Shown piece after piece: positions 27,528 to 36,535 of a stretch of 64,000 bases of DNA (within the stretch, counting starts at the first letter, position 1; each line of letters begins with the position of its first letter). The notes below the pieces were generated by a model. That model saw only the letters and a list, made by a program, of their open reading frames with translations. It did not search any database and had not been told where the DNA came from. This DNA comes from Hanstruepera ponticola (GTDB lineage: Bacteria > Bacteroidota > Bacteroidia > Flavobacteriales > Flavobacteriaceae): the NCBI RefSeq assembly GCF_012931685.1, contig NZ_JABANC010000004.1:124001-188000 (forward strand), read 5' to 3'. The position numbers were made by a program, and so were the translations under genes.

Positions 27528-28181
27528 TTAATTCCCTTTTTTAAAGTCTTCCAAAAATTTCGCTAATCCAATATCTGTTAATGGATGCTTTAATAAGCCT
27601 TCAATTGCACTTAATGGGCCAGTCATAACATCAGCACCTAATTTAGCACAGTCAATAACATGCATCGTGTGACGAACAGAAGCTGCTAAAATTTCAGTAT
27701 CAAATGCATAATTATCATATATATGACGGATTTCAGCAATCAGGTTTAAACCGTCAGTTGATATATCATCCAAACGACCTATAAATGGTGACACATACGT
27801 TGCTCCAGCTTTGGCTGCCAATAAAGCTTGACCAGCAGAAAACACCAAAGTTACGTTTGTCTTAATACCTTTATCTGAAAAGTATTTACAAGCCTTTACA
27901 CCATCTTTAATCATTGGCAATTTAACCACTATTTGCTCATGCAATTCAGACAATGCTTCACCTTCACGAATCATCCTATCAAAATCAGTCGCAATTACTT
28001 CGGCGCTTACATCACCATCTACAATATTGCAGATATCAACATAGTGTTTCATAATATTATCATGGCCTGTAATACCCTCTTTAGCCATTAAAGATGGATT
28101 GGTAGTTACACCATCAAGGACACCTAAATCTTGGGCTTCACGAATCTGGTCTAAATTAGCCGTATCAATAAAAAATTTCAT
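27528..28181 (-). CDS. fsa: transaldolase/fructose-6-phosphate aldolase (TalC/FSA type)
   Basis: A 217-residue class I aldolase of the small transaldolase group. Motifs: [11 protein letters not shown] at the N-terminus, [13 protein letters not shown] (residues 24-36), the Schiff-base lysine in VVKLPM (K87), [20 protein letters not shown] and SPFIGRLDD. The family interconverts sugar phosphates of the pentose phosphate pathway or cleaves fructose 6-phosphate; transaldolase activity is more likely in this group (annotated as tal or fsa). It is a single gene with a TACTTTTG element at 28218-28225 on the minus strand. Confidence 0.93.
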   Translation of the reverse strand: MKFFIDTANLDQIREAQDLGVLDGVTTNPSLMAKEGITGHDNIMKHYVDICNIVDGDVSAEVIATDFDRMIREGEALSELHEQIVVKLPMIKDGVKACKYFSDKGIKTNVTLVFSAGQALLAAKAGATYVSPFIGRLDDISTDGLNLIAEIRHIYDNYAFDTEILAASVRHTMHVIDCAKLGADVMTGPLSAIEGLLKHPLTDIGLAKFLEDFKKGN

Positions 28182-28283
28182 AAAAATTATTTGTTATAAG
28201 TTGTGTTGTTTATAGTGCAAAAGTACAATTAAATAGAAGTTTTTATCATGTCTTTTTATTAAAAATAGTTAACAAATTACAGA

Positions 28284-29087
28284 CTATAACTTATAATGAT
28301 TCATCAGCATTTTTTCATAAACGGTATCTGGGAGAATACGTTTAAGCACAATAGAGAATTTTTGCATAAACTCGCCTACTTTATAATGTACTTTGGGTTT
28401 AGATGTGTTGATAATAGCTAGAATAGCTTTAGCCATTTCCAAAGGATCTTTACCTGCATCCACATGTTCATTCATCAATTTCAGAGATTTTCCGTAGGTT
28501 TCTTTATACGGTGAACCAGCCAAAACAGGTGCATGATAACGACCAGATGCAATATTGGTTGCAAAATCGCCAGGAGCTATATTAGTCATTTGAATATTGA
28601 AGGGTTTTAATTCCATTCTAAAAGCTTCCGTTACCAGCTCCAATGCACCTTTACTAGCACTATAAATACCACGATACGGCAAGCCCATATAACCTGCAAT
28701 TGACGTTACATTTATAATTAAACCCGATTGTTGCTCACGCATATACGGCAAAACGGCTTTTATAACATTAATAGGTCCAAAAAAATTGGTCTCAAAGTTA
28801 TTTTTTATTTCAGCTTCAGGAATTTCTTCAATTGGCCCAGTAATACCAACACCAGCATTGTTAATTAATACATCTATCTTTCCTGATTTTTCAACCACTT
28901 GATTAATAGCTGTTACAATAGTTTCTGGCTTGGTAACATCCAATCCTACAATGGGAAATTTACTAGTCACGTACTTCTCTGGTGAACGACTGGTTCCATA
29001 TACAACAAAACCCTTATCACTTAAAAATTCACCGACCGATTTACCTATTCCAGAAGAACCTCCTGTAATTAATACAACTTTAGACAT
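28284..29087 (-). CDS. short-chain dehydrogenase/reductase
   Basis: A 267-residue classical SDR oxidoreductase. The NAD(P)-binding motif TGGSSGIGKSVG is at residues 8-19, NNAG at about 87-90, and the catalytic Y-x-x-x-K in YRGIYSASKGALEL near residue 154. The basic/hydroxyl pattern after beta-strand 2 (YGTSRSPEK) suggests NADPH. The C-terminal extension with PKVHYKVGEF and VLKRILPDTVYEKML is typical of membrane-near SDRs acting on lipid or long-chain substrates, but the substrate is unknown. A TACTTTTG element lies at 29107-29114 on the minus strand. Confidence 0.92.
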   Translation of the reverse strand: MSKVVLITGGSSGIGKSVGEFLSDKGFVVYGTSRSPEKYVTSKFPIVGLDVTKPETIVTAINQVVEKSGKIDVLINNAGVGITGPIEEIPEAEIKNNFETNFFGPINVIKAVLPYMREQQSGLIINVTSIAGYMGLPYRGIYSASKGALELVTEAFRMELKPFNIQMTNIAPGDFATNIASGRYHAPVLAGSPYKETYGKSLKLMNEHVDAGKDPLEMAKAILAIINTSKPKVHYKVGEFMQKFSIVLKRILPDTVYEKMLMNHYKL

Positions 29088-29147
29088 AAAATAGAATTTC
29101 GAGTTTCAAAAGTACAATAAAAAAGGAAAGTTAAGGGTACAAAAAAA

Positions 29148-29241
29148 GGCAAGCTACCTACATCACACCGCTACGACCACTTACCTTTGCTGCGTTCCCG
29201 CCCTGGAGGATTCAGCAGGAGCTGGTTGTGTAGGACTTGCC
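29148..29241 (-). ncRNA. ffs: signal recognition particle RNA, small bacterial type
   Basis: Read on the minus strand, the 5' end GGCAAGTCCTACACAACC pairs with the 3' end GTAGGTAGCTTGCC to close a long rod. The apical part CTCCAGGGCGGGAACGCAGC followed by AAAGGTAAG is the conserved SRP domain IV that binds Ffh. The length (about 94 nt) and the lack of an Alu domain fit the 4.5S type. The terminal stem is followed directly by seven T residues, so the closing stem seems to double as a terminator. A full consensus promoter precedes it with a predicted start at about 29241. Confidence 0.92.
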
Positions 29242-29246
29242 GAGTG

Positions 29247-29276
29247 CAAAGATACAATCTTTTAAATTTAACGCAA
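29247..29276 (-). promoter_or_regulatory. promoter of the SRP RNA gene
   Basis: On the minus strand, TTG (29276-29274) and TATCTTTG (29254-29247) with a 19-base spacer match the Bacteroidota consensus exactly. The RNA's first stem base lies 6 bases beyond the -7 element. Confidence 0.8.
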
Positions 29277-29333
29277 TGATTTTTTAAACTGAATTTTAAT
29301 AAATATCTTGCTCAAAATAATTAGAAAAACACC

Positions 29334-30365
29334 ATGATTTATAAGTCACTTACAATCATATTTTTAAGCCTTGCTCTAGCTTCCTGTAGCACCGATGTGA
29401 GCGAGTTAAAAAAAGATATTACTATTACAACCAATTCTGCAAACAATGCTATTGCGCTTGGTGATAAATTAGAATTATCCTTAAAAAATCCAAAAAATCA
29501 TGAGATCCAAGGTGTAACTTACACCCTTGATGGCAATCCTATTTCTGCTGCGACTAATATTACGGATGTAAATTTAGGAACCCATGAAATAATAGCTAGT
29601 TTTAAATTAGAAGGTGAATCAACCAGTATTACTGAATCTATAACCGTTTTAAATAACCAATCACCTAAAATATATACCTTTAATATTCTCAATGAATATC
29701 CTCACGATATCCGCTCTTATACCCAAGGATTGGAGTTCTATAATGGTGAGCTTTATGAAGGAACTGGACAATACCGTGAATCTAAACTTCGTAAGGTAGA
29801 TTATAAAACTGGAGAAGTCCTGAAGAGTATTGATTTAGCCAATGAATATTTTGGTGAAGGCATTACCATTCTAAATAATAAAATTTATCAATTAACCTGG
29901 AAAAAAGGTACTGGTTTTGTTTATGATATTGACACTTTTGAGAAAACAGGTAGCTTTAAATACGGAAACAGTTTAGAAGGTTGGGGTATTTGTAATGATG
30001 GTTCTAAACTTTACAAAAGTGATGGTACCGAAAAAATTTGGACACTCAATCCTGAAACACTCGTTGAAGAAGGCTATATTCAAGCTTACCATAACAAAGG
30101 TAAAGTCGTAGAACTTAATGAACTGGAATGGGTTAATGGTAAAATATATGCTAACCGCTGGAATAAGAATGGTGTTGCCATCATCAACCCAAAAAATGGA
30201 GCCGTTGATGGCGTTATTGATTTTACATCGTTGAGGAACAAAGTTACGCAACACCCCAGACTGGATGTCCTCAATGGTATTGCCTATAACACAGACACCA
30301 AAACCTTGTTTGTAACCGGAAAGTATTGGGATAAATTATTTGAAGTGGAAATTGTTGAAAAATAA
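29334..30365 (+). CDS. glutaminyl-peptide cyclotransferase, lipoprotein
   Basis: A 343-residue protein of the plant/bacterial beta-propeller glutamine cyclotransferase family, which converts N-terminal glutamine to pyroglutamate. A signal peptide with lipobox LASC (MIYKSLTIIFLSLALASC) anchors it in the periplasm or outer membrane. Residues about 25-110 form an extra N-terminal beta-domain. The catalytic propeller starts at about 118: SYTQGLEFYNGELYEGTGQYRESKLRKVD, YFGEGITILNNKIYQLTWK, EGWGICND, LNELEWVNGKIYAN and VLNGIAYN. In Bacteroidota N-terminal Gln arises after signal peptide cleavage, so this enzyme may cap many exported proteins. It runs with the thioesterase gene 8 bases downstream. 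Confidence 0.92.
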   Translation: MIYKSLTIIFLSLALASCSTDVSELKKDITITTNSANNAIALGDKLELSLKNPKNHEIQGVTYTLDGNPISAATNITDVNLGTHEIIASFKLEGESTSITESITVLNNQSPKIYTFNILNEYPHDIRSYTQGLEFYNGELYEGTGQYRESKLRKVDYKTGEVLKSIDLANEYFGEGITILNNKIYQLTWKKGTGFVYDIDTFEKTGSFKYGNSLEGWGICNDGSKLYKSDGTEKIWTLNPETLVEEGYIQAYHNKGKVVELNELEWVNGKIYANRWNKNGVAIINPKNGAVDGVIDFTSLRNKVTQHPRLDVLNGIAYNTDTKTLFVTGKYWDKLFEVEIVEK

Positions 30366-30373
30366 ATCATGCC

Positions 30374-30757
30374 ATGCAAACTTTTGAAATCATTAAAAAA
30401 GTAACAGCTGATGATTTAGACAGTCTCAACCATGTTAATAATGTACGCTATGTTCAGTGGGTGCAGGATATTGCTGAAAAGCACTGGGTGCATCGGGCTT
30501 CAGAAACTGTTTTAAATAACCATTTTTGGGTCGTGTTATCGCACCACATTCAATACAAGCAACCAGCCGTTTTAAATGATACCGTGACTATCAAAACTTA
30601 CGTTATGAATTCAGAAGGCGTGACATCTACACGAATGGTTGAATTTTATAAAAATGACATACTTTTGGCAAAATCAGAGACCAAATGGTGTTTCATGAAC
30701 AAAACCAACTTAAAACCCACCAGAATATCTGAAACAATCAAAAATTTATTTGAATAA
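30374..30757 (+). CDS. acyl-CoA thioesterase, hotdog (4HBT) fold
   Basis: A 127-residue single-domain thioesterase. The N-terminal ADDLDSLNHVNNVRYVQWVQDIAEKHW segment has the D-x-x-x-H-V-N-N pattern of the 4HBT family, and VTSTRMVEFYKNDILLAKSETKWCF forms the later strands. It hydrolyses short or branched acyl-CoA esters; the exact substrate is unknown. It is probably co-transcribed with the cyclotransferase upstream. Confidence 0.88.
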   Translation: MQTFEIIKKVTADDLDSLNHVNNVRYVQWVQDIAEKHWVHRASETVLNNHFWVVLSHHIQYKQPAVLNDTVTIKTYVMNSEGVTSTRMVEFYKNDILLAKSETKWCFMNKTNLKPTRISETIKNLFE

Positions 30758-30823
30758 TTTTAAAGCCTTCATACGAAATCATCAATTCAAAAGTTATATT
30801 TTTGAACAAACCGAAAACTTCTC

Positions 30824-32389
30824 ATGAAACATTTCATTTACGCATTTGTTACTTTTGCTTTATTGGCAACATTAAGTTCCTGCAGAAAAGACTTGGAATT
30901 TTCGCCTAGTACTGGCAACTTGGAGTTTTCAAAAGACACCGTATATCTCGATACGGTGTTTACTAATATTGGTTCTAGCACCTATACCCTAAAAGTATAT
31001 AATCGTAGTAGTGATGATATTAGTATTCCCACAATTCGTTTAGCACGAGGTGAAGATTCTGAATACCGATTAAATGTTGATGGCATGCCTGGAAAATCTT
31101 TTCAAAATGTTGAGATTTTAGCAAAGGACAGTATGTTTGTTTTTATTGAAACAACCATTGATATTGATAATTTACCTAATACCAATGGTGAATTTCTTTA
31201 TACTGATAAAATTGAATTTGATTCAGGAGCCAACAGTCAAGATGTTGATTTAGTGACACTTGTAAAAGATGCTGTTTTTATCTATCCTGATCGTGATAAT
31301 ACAACGGGTATTATTGAGACACTTACCTTAAATATTGGTGGCGAACAAGTAGAAACTGACATTCAAGGTCGTTATCTCATGCCTGATGAATTTACATTTA
31401 CCAATGAACGTCCATATGTTATTTATGGTTATGCTGCTGTTCCCAACGGCGAAATTTTAACTGTTGAAGCAGGTGCACGCGTACATTTTCACGCTAATTC
31501 AGGAATTTTAGTATCAGAAGGTGCTTCCCTACAAGTCAACGGTGATTATAGTGACGACCAAGAACTTTTAGAAAACGAAGTTATTTTTGAAGGTGACAGG
31601 CTAGAACCTGCCTTTAGTGATGTGCCAGGACAATGGGGTACAATTTGGCTATTTGAAGGCAGTGTCAATAATATCATCAATTACGCAACTATCAAAAATG
31701 CTGGCGTTGGTATTTTAAGCGATGGCGAACCTGATGAAACCAATGCGAAACTAACTATTACCAATTCACAAATTTACAACTCCAGTAACTTTGGAATTCT
31801 AGGAAGAAACACATCAATCACAGGTGAAAATGTAGTTATCAATAATTCAGGACAGTCTTCATTTGCTGGAACTTTAGGAGGTAAATATAATTTTACTCAT
31901 TGTACTATTGCCAATTACTGGCGTAATAGTTTCAGGCAATTCCCTGCCCTATTACTGAATAATTTTACAGAAACACCAGAAGCAACCATTATTGCAGACC
32001 TAACCGAAGCCAATTTTAATAACTGTATTATTTACGGAAATGACAATCCTGAATTGATTTTAGATGAACTAAACGACAATTCAAATCCGGTTCTTTTTGA
32101 GTTTAAGTTTACTAATTGTCTAATTCGTTTTTCTGATCCTAACAACAATTTTACAGATGACAACTACGATTTTGACAATACAGCCTTATACGAAGCCAAT
32201 ATATTCAATGAAGATCCCGATTTCATGGATACTGAAAACAATAAACTCATAATTGGTGAGAATTCCGGTGCTGTTGAAATAGGGAACCCCATATTTGTCA
32301 ATGGTACAACCCAATTTGATATCTTGAGAGAACCACGACCTACCTCACCAAATCCAGATTCTGGTGCCTATCAACACATCATGTTTTAG
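30824..32389 (+). CDS. beta-helix-like lipoprotein of unknown function
   Basis: A 521-residue lipoprotein with signal MKHFIYAFVTFALLATLSSC and lipobox LSSC. The first 170 residues look like a beta-sandwich. Residues about 190-480 contain short repeated strands with alternating small and Asn residues (ITNSQIYNSSNFGILGRN, VVINNSGQSS, FTHCTIANYW, FNNCIIYGN), the signature of a right-handed parallel beta-helix. It ends REPRPTSPNPDSGAYQH, a motif common at the end of such surface proteins. Related proteins occur widely in Flavobacteriaceae without assigned function. A TATTTTTG promoter element lies at 30797-30804. Confidence 0.78.
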   Translation: MKHFIYAFVTFALLATLSSCRKDLEFSPSTGNLEFSKDTVYLDTVFTNIGSSTYTLKVYNRSSDDISIPTIRLARGEDSEYRLNVDGMPGKSFQNVEILAKDSMFVFIETTIDIDNLPNTNGEFLYTDKIEFDSGANSQDVDLVTLVKDAVFIYPDRDNTTGIIETLTLNIGGEQVETDIQGRYLMPDEFTFTNERPYVIYGYAAVPNGEILTVEAGARVHFHANSGILVSEGASLQVNGDYSDDQELLENEVIFEGDRLEPAFSDVPGQWGTIWLFEGSVNNIINYATIKNAGVGILSDGEPDETNAKLTITNSQIYNSSNFGILGRNTSITGENVVINNSGQSSFAGTLGGKYNFTHCTIANYWRNSFRQFPALLLNNFTETPEATIIADLTEANFNNCIIYGNDNPELILDELNDNSNPVLFEFKFTNCLIRFSDPNNNFTDDNYDFDNTALYEANIFNEDPDFMDTENNKLIIGENSGAVEIGNPIFVNGTTQFDILREPRPTSPNPDSGAYQHIMF

Positions 32390-32481
32390 ATTAACGTCTC
32401 GTTAACAACTACTTACTGTTTAAATAGTTACTTTTATTACGCATCAAATGATGCTTAATTTTAATCAAACTAACGAACAGT

Positions 32482-32925
32482 ATGGAAAAATTTATTACAC
32501 TCGCTTTACTAATAACAGGAATGGCAATTGGCCATTCTCAAACCAATAAAGAATTGGTTGAAAAAGCTTGCTACAATTACATTGAAGGGTTTTACGAAGG
32601 TGATACAGCAAAACTAAAAGCAAGTCTACAACCTGAACTCAACAAATTTGGGTTCTGGAAAAATAAAGATACAGGTGAATACAAACAAGTTGATCACATG
32701 TCTTTTGACCAGGCACTAGCCTTTGCTGACAATGTAAAGGCAAAAAAGAAATTTCCAAAACCTGACGCACCTAAACAAGTTGAGGTATTGAATATAGGTA
32801 ACACCATTGCAGCAGCCAAAGTTACTGCGTGGTGGGGAATTGATTATATTCTTCTCTCCAAACGTGGTGATAAATGGATGATAGAACAAGTGCTCTGGGA
32901 AGGCCCTTATGAGGAAAAGTCTTAA
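32482..32925 (+). CDS. exported NTF2-like (lumazine-binding-like) protein
   Basis: A 147-residue protein with signal peptide MEKFITLALLITGMAIGHSQ and a single NTF2-like domain: CYNYIEGFYEGDTAKLKASL (helix and pocket entry), NKDTGEYKQVDHMSFDQAL, then IGNTIAAAKVTAWWGIDYILLSK and KWMIEQVLWEGP on strands. This matches the putative lumazine-binding family seen in Bacteroidota. The ligand is unknown. It stands alone before a strong terminator. Confidence 0.82.
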   Translation: MEKFITLALLITGMAIGHSQTNKELVEKACYNYIEGFYEGDTAKLKASLQPELNKFGFWKNKDTGEYKQVDHMSFDQALAFADNVKAKKKFPKPDAPKQVEVLNIGNTIAAAKVTAWWGIDYILLSKRGDKWMIEQVLWEGPYEEKS

Positions 32926-32926
32926 A

Positions 32927-32958
32927 TTAAAAAAACCTGCTCTTAAGCAGGTTTTTTT
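32927..32958. terminator. bidirectional terminator between the NTF2-like gene and glyA
   Basis: AAAAACCTGCT and AGCAGGTTTTT form an 11-pair stem with a four-base loop and a long T-run. Both flanking genes converge on it. Confidence 0.88.
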
Positions 32959-32977
32959 AATTATAGTTATGTTGTTA

Positions 32978-34249
32978 TTAAGCAAACAACGGCAAATTCT
33001 GCATCATGGCATTCACCTTTCCTGCAATCGTTTCTAATGTCGCATCATCTTCATAATTCATAATTACCTCATCAATAAGCGCTACGATAGCCTCCATATC
33101 ATCTTCTTTCAAGCCACGAGTTGTAATGGCTGGTGTTCCCACACGAATTCCAGAAGTTACAAATGGACTCTTATCATCAAAAGGAACCATGTTTTTATTT
33201 ACTGTAATATCAGCCTTAACCAAAGCTTCTTCGGCATCTTTACCACTAATATTTTTGTTTCTTAAATCAATCAACATCATGTGATTATCGCTTCCGTTGG
33301 AAATAATATGATAATCGCGTTTTACAAAGGCTTCTGCCATAGCAGCAGCATTTTTCTTTACCTGAAGCATGTAATGCATAAAATCATCTGTTAATGCTTC
33401 ACCAAAAGCAATGGCTTTAGCCGCAATTATATGCTCTAGTGGTCCACCTTGATTTCCTGGAAAAACAGCTGAATTCAAGAGGGTTGACATTTTCTTTAGA
33501 TTGCCGTTTTTCAATGTCAAACCAAACGGATTATCAAAATCCTGACCCATCATAATCATTCCTCCACGTGGGCCTCTTAAGGTTTTATGTGTTGTTGTGG
33601 TAACAATATGGCAATGTGGTAACGGATCGCTTAAAATCCCTTTAGCTATTAATCCTGCTGGATGTGAAATATCAGCCAACAAAATCGCACCAATTGAGTC
33701 TGCTATCTCACGGAAACGTTTAAAGTCCATATCACGCGAATAAGCCGAAGCACCAGCAATAATTAATTTTGGTTTATGCTTTTCAACCATTTCTGCAACG
33801 TGATCATAATCTATAATACCTGTTTCTTTTTTTACGCCATAAAAAACCGGATTATATAATTTTCCAGAAAAATTAACAGGCGACCCATGGGTTAAATGTC
33901 CTCCATGCGACAAATCAAAACCCAAAATAGTATCACCCGGTTTTAGGCAAGCAGCAAACACAGCTGTATTGGCCTGACTTCCCGAATGTGGCTGTACGTT
34001 TACATATTCGGCATTAAACAAGGTTTTAGCTCTATCAATGGCTAATTGTTCAACTTCATCAACCACCTCACAGCCGCCATAATAGCGTTTTCCTGGATAG
34101 CCTTCGGCATATTTATTAGTTAATACAGAACCTGCTGCTTCCATCACTTGGTCACTGACAAAATTCTCCGATGCAATAAGTTCTATACCGTGAAGCTGAC
34201 GTTCTTTTTCAGCCGCTATCAATTCAAAAATTTGTTCGTCGCGTTGCAT
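32978..34249 (-). CDS. glyA: serine hydroxymethyltransferase
   Basis: PLP enzyme converting serine and tetrahydrofolate to glycine and methylene-tetrahydrofolate; 423 residues, normal length. Motifs: [10 protein letters not shown] (residues about 23-32), [23 protein letters not shown], the cofactor lysine in TTTTHK222TLRGPRGG, and [14 protein letters not shown] minus-strand TATTTTTG (34284-34277) with a TTG 23 bases further up may be its promoter. It is a single gene. Confidence 0.97.
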   Translation of the reverse strand: MQRDEQIFELIAAEKERQLHGIELIASENFVSDQVMEAAGSVLTNKYAEGYPGKRYYGGCEVVDEVEQLAIDRAKTLFNAEYVNVQPHSGSQANTAVFAACLKPGDTILGFDLSHGGHLTHGSPVNFSGKLYNPVFYGVKKETGIIDYDHVAEMVEKHKPKLIIAGASAYSRDMDFKRFREIADSIGAILLADISHPAGLIAKGILSDPLPHCHIVTTTTHKTLRGPRGGMIMMGQDFDNPFGLTLKNGNLKKMSTLLNSAVFPGNQGGPLEHIIAAKAIAFGEALTDDFMHYMLQVKKNAAAMAEAFVKRDYHIISNGSDNHMMLIDLRNKNISGKDAEEALVKADITVNKNMVPFDDKSPFVTSGIRVGTPAITTRGLKEDDMEAIVALIDEVIMNYEDDATLETIAGKVNAMMQNLPLFA

Positions 34250-34276
34250 AAATTTTGGTTATAGTTAAATCGAAGT

Positions 34277-34310
34277 CAAAAATAATAAAACCATTAGTTT
34301 AATTCTTCAA
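34277..34310 (-). promoter_or_regulatory. possible glyA promoter
   Basis: TTG (34310-34308) and TATTTTTG (34284-34277) on the minus strand, spacer 23 bases, at the long end of the usual range. Confidence 0.4.
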
Positions 34311-34451
34311 AAAACATATATTTACTCCAAGAAGTTTTGCACAGTTGTAAATAACTTCATCGAGCCTATATTTTATGATTAAAATTAGTTTAAAAATAAA
34401 AAGTTATGTAGGTTTGACTAGATTTATCAACCATTAAATTAATACAATACT

Positions 34452-35744
34452 ATGCCACTTTCAGCCAACAATCCAGATAGAAAGTCTTGGTTACATGTCG
34501 ATAAAAATTCTGATTTTCCTATTCAAAATATTCCGTTTGGCGTGTTTTTAACGCGTGACGATATTATTACCATTGGAACACGAATTGGTGATACAGCCAT
34601 TGATTTGGGCGCCTTACATCAATTAGGCTATTTTGAGGGTATTCCGTTAACCGATGATATCTTTCTACAAGATTCTTTAAATGATTTTATTGCTGATGGT
34701 AGAAAAACATGGCGTTCAGTAAGAAACCGTATAGCACAGATTTTTGATGCTGAAAACCATACACTTAAAAACAATAAGCAGCATAAGGAAATTGTTCTGT
34801 TTCGTTTAGATGAAATTGAAATGCAACTCCCTGTGCAAATTGGTGATTATACCGATTTTTACTCGAGTATTGAGCACGCAACTAATGTTGGCACCATGTT
34901 CCGTGATCCGGAAAACGCTTTAATGCCAAACTGGTTACATATTCCTGTAGGTTACCATGGTAGAAGCAGTTCGATTATTCCTTCTGGAATACCTGTACAT
35001 AGACCACAAGGTCAAACCTTACCTGCAGATAGTGACATGCCTGTTTTTGGACCAAGTAAGTTGGTGGATTTTGAATTGGAAATGGCCTTTATTACAACAG
35101 ATGCAAACGACTTGGGTGAACCGATTCCAATTGAAGAAGCCGAAGAGTATATTTTTGGACTGGTACTATTTAACGACTGGTCCGCTCGTGATATCCAAAA
35201 ATGGGAGTATGTACCACTAGGACCATTCTTGGCAAAAAACTTTGCCTCATCCATTTCACCATGGATTGTGACCTTGGATGCCTTGGAGCCTTACCGCGTG
35301 GAAAGTCCTAAACCCTTAAAACCACAACTACCGTACTTACAATATAAAGGCAAAAAGAGTTATGATATTAATTTGGAAGTAGCCATTAAGCCTAAAAAAG
35401 CAAAAGAAACGGTTGTGAGTAACTCCAACTTTAAATATATGTATTGGAATATGTGCCAACAATTGGCACACCATACTGTAAACGGTTGCCCAGTAAATTC
35501 TGGAGACATGATGGGAAGTGGTACGATATCTGGACCAACACCAGACTCTTTTGGGTCTATGTTGGAACTGACTTGGCGTGGCGAAAAACCATTAAAAATG
35601 AATGATGGTTCAGAACGAAAATTTATAAACGATTACGATACGGTTATTATGCGTGGCCACTGTGAAAAAGATGGAACACGTATTGGTTTTGGTGAAGTAT
35701 CTACACAGTTATTACCAGTGTATAACCCAAAAAAGAGTAAGTAA
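34452..35744 (+). CDS. fahA: fumarylacetoacetase
   Basis: Last enzyme of tyrosine/homogentisate catabolism, cleaving fumarylacetoacetate to fumarate and acetoacetate. It is 430 residues. The N-terminal SH3-like domain (NIPFGVFLTRDD, IGDTAIDLGAL) is followed by the catalytic domain: DYTDFYSSIEHATNVGTMFRD with the metal-binding acidic residue, WLHIPVGYHGRSSSIIPSG, LDFELEMAFI-like VDFELEMAFIT, GLVLFNDWSARDIQKWEYVPLGPF and GDMMGSGTISGP. Other enzymes of the pathway are not in this window. The 200-base leader shows nothing else I can identify. A strong terminator follows. Confidence 0.96.
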   Translation: MPLSANNPDRKSWLHVDKNSDFPIQNIPFGVFLTRDDIITIGTRIGDTAIDLGALHQLGYFEGIPLTDDIFLQDSLNDFIADGRKTWRSVRNRIAQIFDAENHTLKNNKQHKEIVLFRLDEIEMQLPVQIGDYTDFYSSIEHATNVGTMFRDPENALMPNWLHIPVGYHGRSSSIIPSGIPVHRPQGQTLPADSDMPVFGPSKLVDFELEMAFITTDANDLGEPIPIEEAEEYIFGLVLFNDWSARDIQKWEYVPLGPFLAKNFASSISPWIVTLDALEPYRVESPKPLKPQLPYLQYKGKKSYDINLEVAIKPKKAKETVVSNSNFKYMYWNMCQQLAHHTVNGCPVNSGDMMGSGTISGPTPDSFGSMLELTWRGEKPLKMNDGSERKFINDYDTVIMRGHCEKDGTRIGFGEVSTQLLPVYNPKKSK

Positions 35745-35762
35745 TTTTAACTTTAATACATA

Positions 35763-35797
35763 AAAAACTCCCAAATTAAAACTTGGGAGTTTTTGGT
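35763..35797 (+). terminator. fahA terminator
   Basis: AAAAACTCCCAA and TTGGGAGTTTTT make a perfect 12-pair stem around an eight-base loop, with T-run. Confidence 0.88.
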
Positions 35798-35799
35798 TA

Positions 35800-35940
35800 T
35801 TACGCTTATCGGTCGTGGCTATGAGCAGTTGCGTGGGTTAGCTCGAACTTTTGCAATTACACGAAAAGCTAAAAATTCCGCAGGAATTTTCAGAATAAGC
35901 CTACAATAGCAATTGTTTACAGCCAATGTTGTGATAATGC
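35800..35940 (+). repeat. flavobacterial cassette-boundary-type intergenic sequence
   Basis: Contains, in order, GTCGTGGCTATGAGCAGTTG, GGGTTAGCTCGAACTTTTGC, a small AAATTCCGCAGGAATTTT palindrome, AAGCCTACAATAGCAATTG and CAGCCAATGTTGTGATAATG. I recall similar strings around orphan genes in Flavobacteriaceae, but that is memory, not a search. The final TTGTG(C)ATAATGC core recurs inverted at 37084-37101. Confidence 0.5.
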
Positions 35941-35942
35941 TT

Positions 35943-36503
35943 TTATAATTCAATTACTTTTTTTAATTCATTTTCATAGCCCCAAACTTGTCCATGTTTC
36001 GGGTTTCCAGCGTTAGTCATTTTATCAACGTAGAAAACTTGATTGTTGTTTTTGGTCAAGACTTTTTTCGTTTCTTCTTTTAGTTTTTCATATTCGTAGT
36101 AAAGTCCGCTTGGGTGATTTCCCCAAGCAATTATCACATTCTTATTTTTACCGCAATACTCATTCAAAGTCCGAATGTTTTCTTGGTCAAATATTGTTTC
36201 CTTAAATTCTTTTAGTCGACTTGAGTCAGTCAAATAATGAGGCATTAAGTTTAAAATAATAATGTTCCCAACATTGTTCAATTCCGAATACTTTTCTTGG
36301 TTTCGGTAAATATAACTTGAAACGTTAAAAACTGTTTTATCCGAAATTATTTTGTCAGCTTTACTTGGATTTTTGAGTATGACTATAATTCGGTCTGATT
36401 TGTTTTTATCTATTTCTAAATTCAGCCAATATCTTTTACCGTTATTGCTTCTCAAATCCACGTTTGTCACGAAAGCAGGATATTTATATGTCGGCTTGGT
36501 CAT
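35943..36503 (-). CDS. DUF1643 family protein
   Basis: A 186-residue soluble protein of the DUF1643 family: RYWLNLEIDKN, VILKNPSKADKIISDKTVFNVSSYI (the family's N-P-S-x-A-D motif), NIIILNLMPHY, VIIAWGN and NPKHGQVWGY at the end. Members often sit in accessory regions; the function is unknown. It lies in a small island between fahA and the M2 peptidase, on the opposite strand to fahA, with cassette-like repeat sequence just downstream. Confidence 0.85.
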   Translation of the reverse strand: MTKPTYKYPAFVTNVDLRSNNGKRYWLNLEIDKNKSDRIIVILKNPSKADKIISDKTVFNVSSYIYRNQEKYSELNNVGNIIILNLMPHYLTDSSRLKEFKETIFDQENIRTLNEYCGKNKNVIIAWGNHPSGLYYEYEKLKEETKKVLTKNNNQVFYVDKMTNAGNPKHGQVWGYENELKKVIEL

Positions 36504-36535
36504 TTTAAGATATGTGTTAGTTTTAGTTCAACATT

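Noticed and set aside
29088-29333. Possible tRNA in the gap between the dehydrogenase and the cyclotransferase genes.
   Set aside because: The conserved stem matches SRP RNA (GGGCGGGAACGCAGC apex) and lacks any tRNA anticodon or T-arm pattern.
34250-34451. Riboswitch in front of fahA or glyA.
   Set aside because: Read for the known glycine, SAM and THF aptamer cores; no such conserved blocks were seen in the AT-rich gap.
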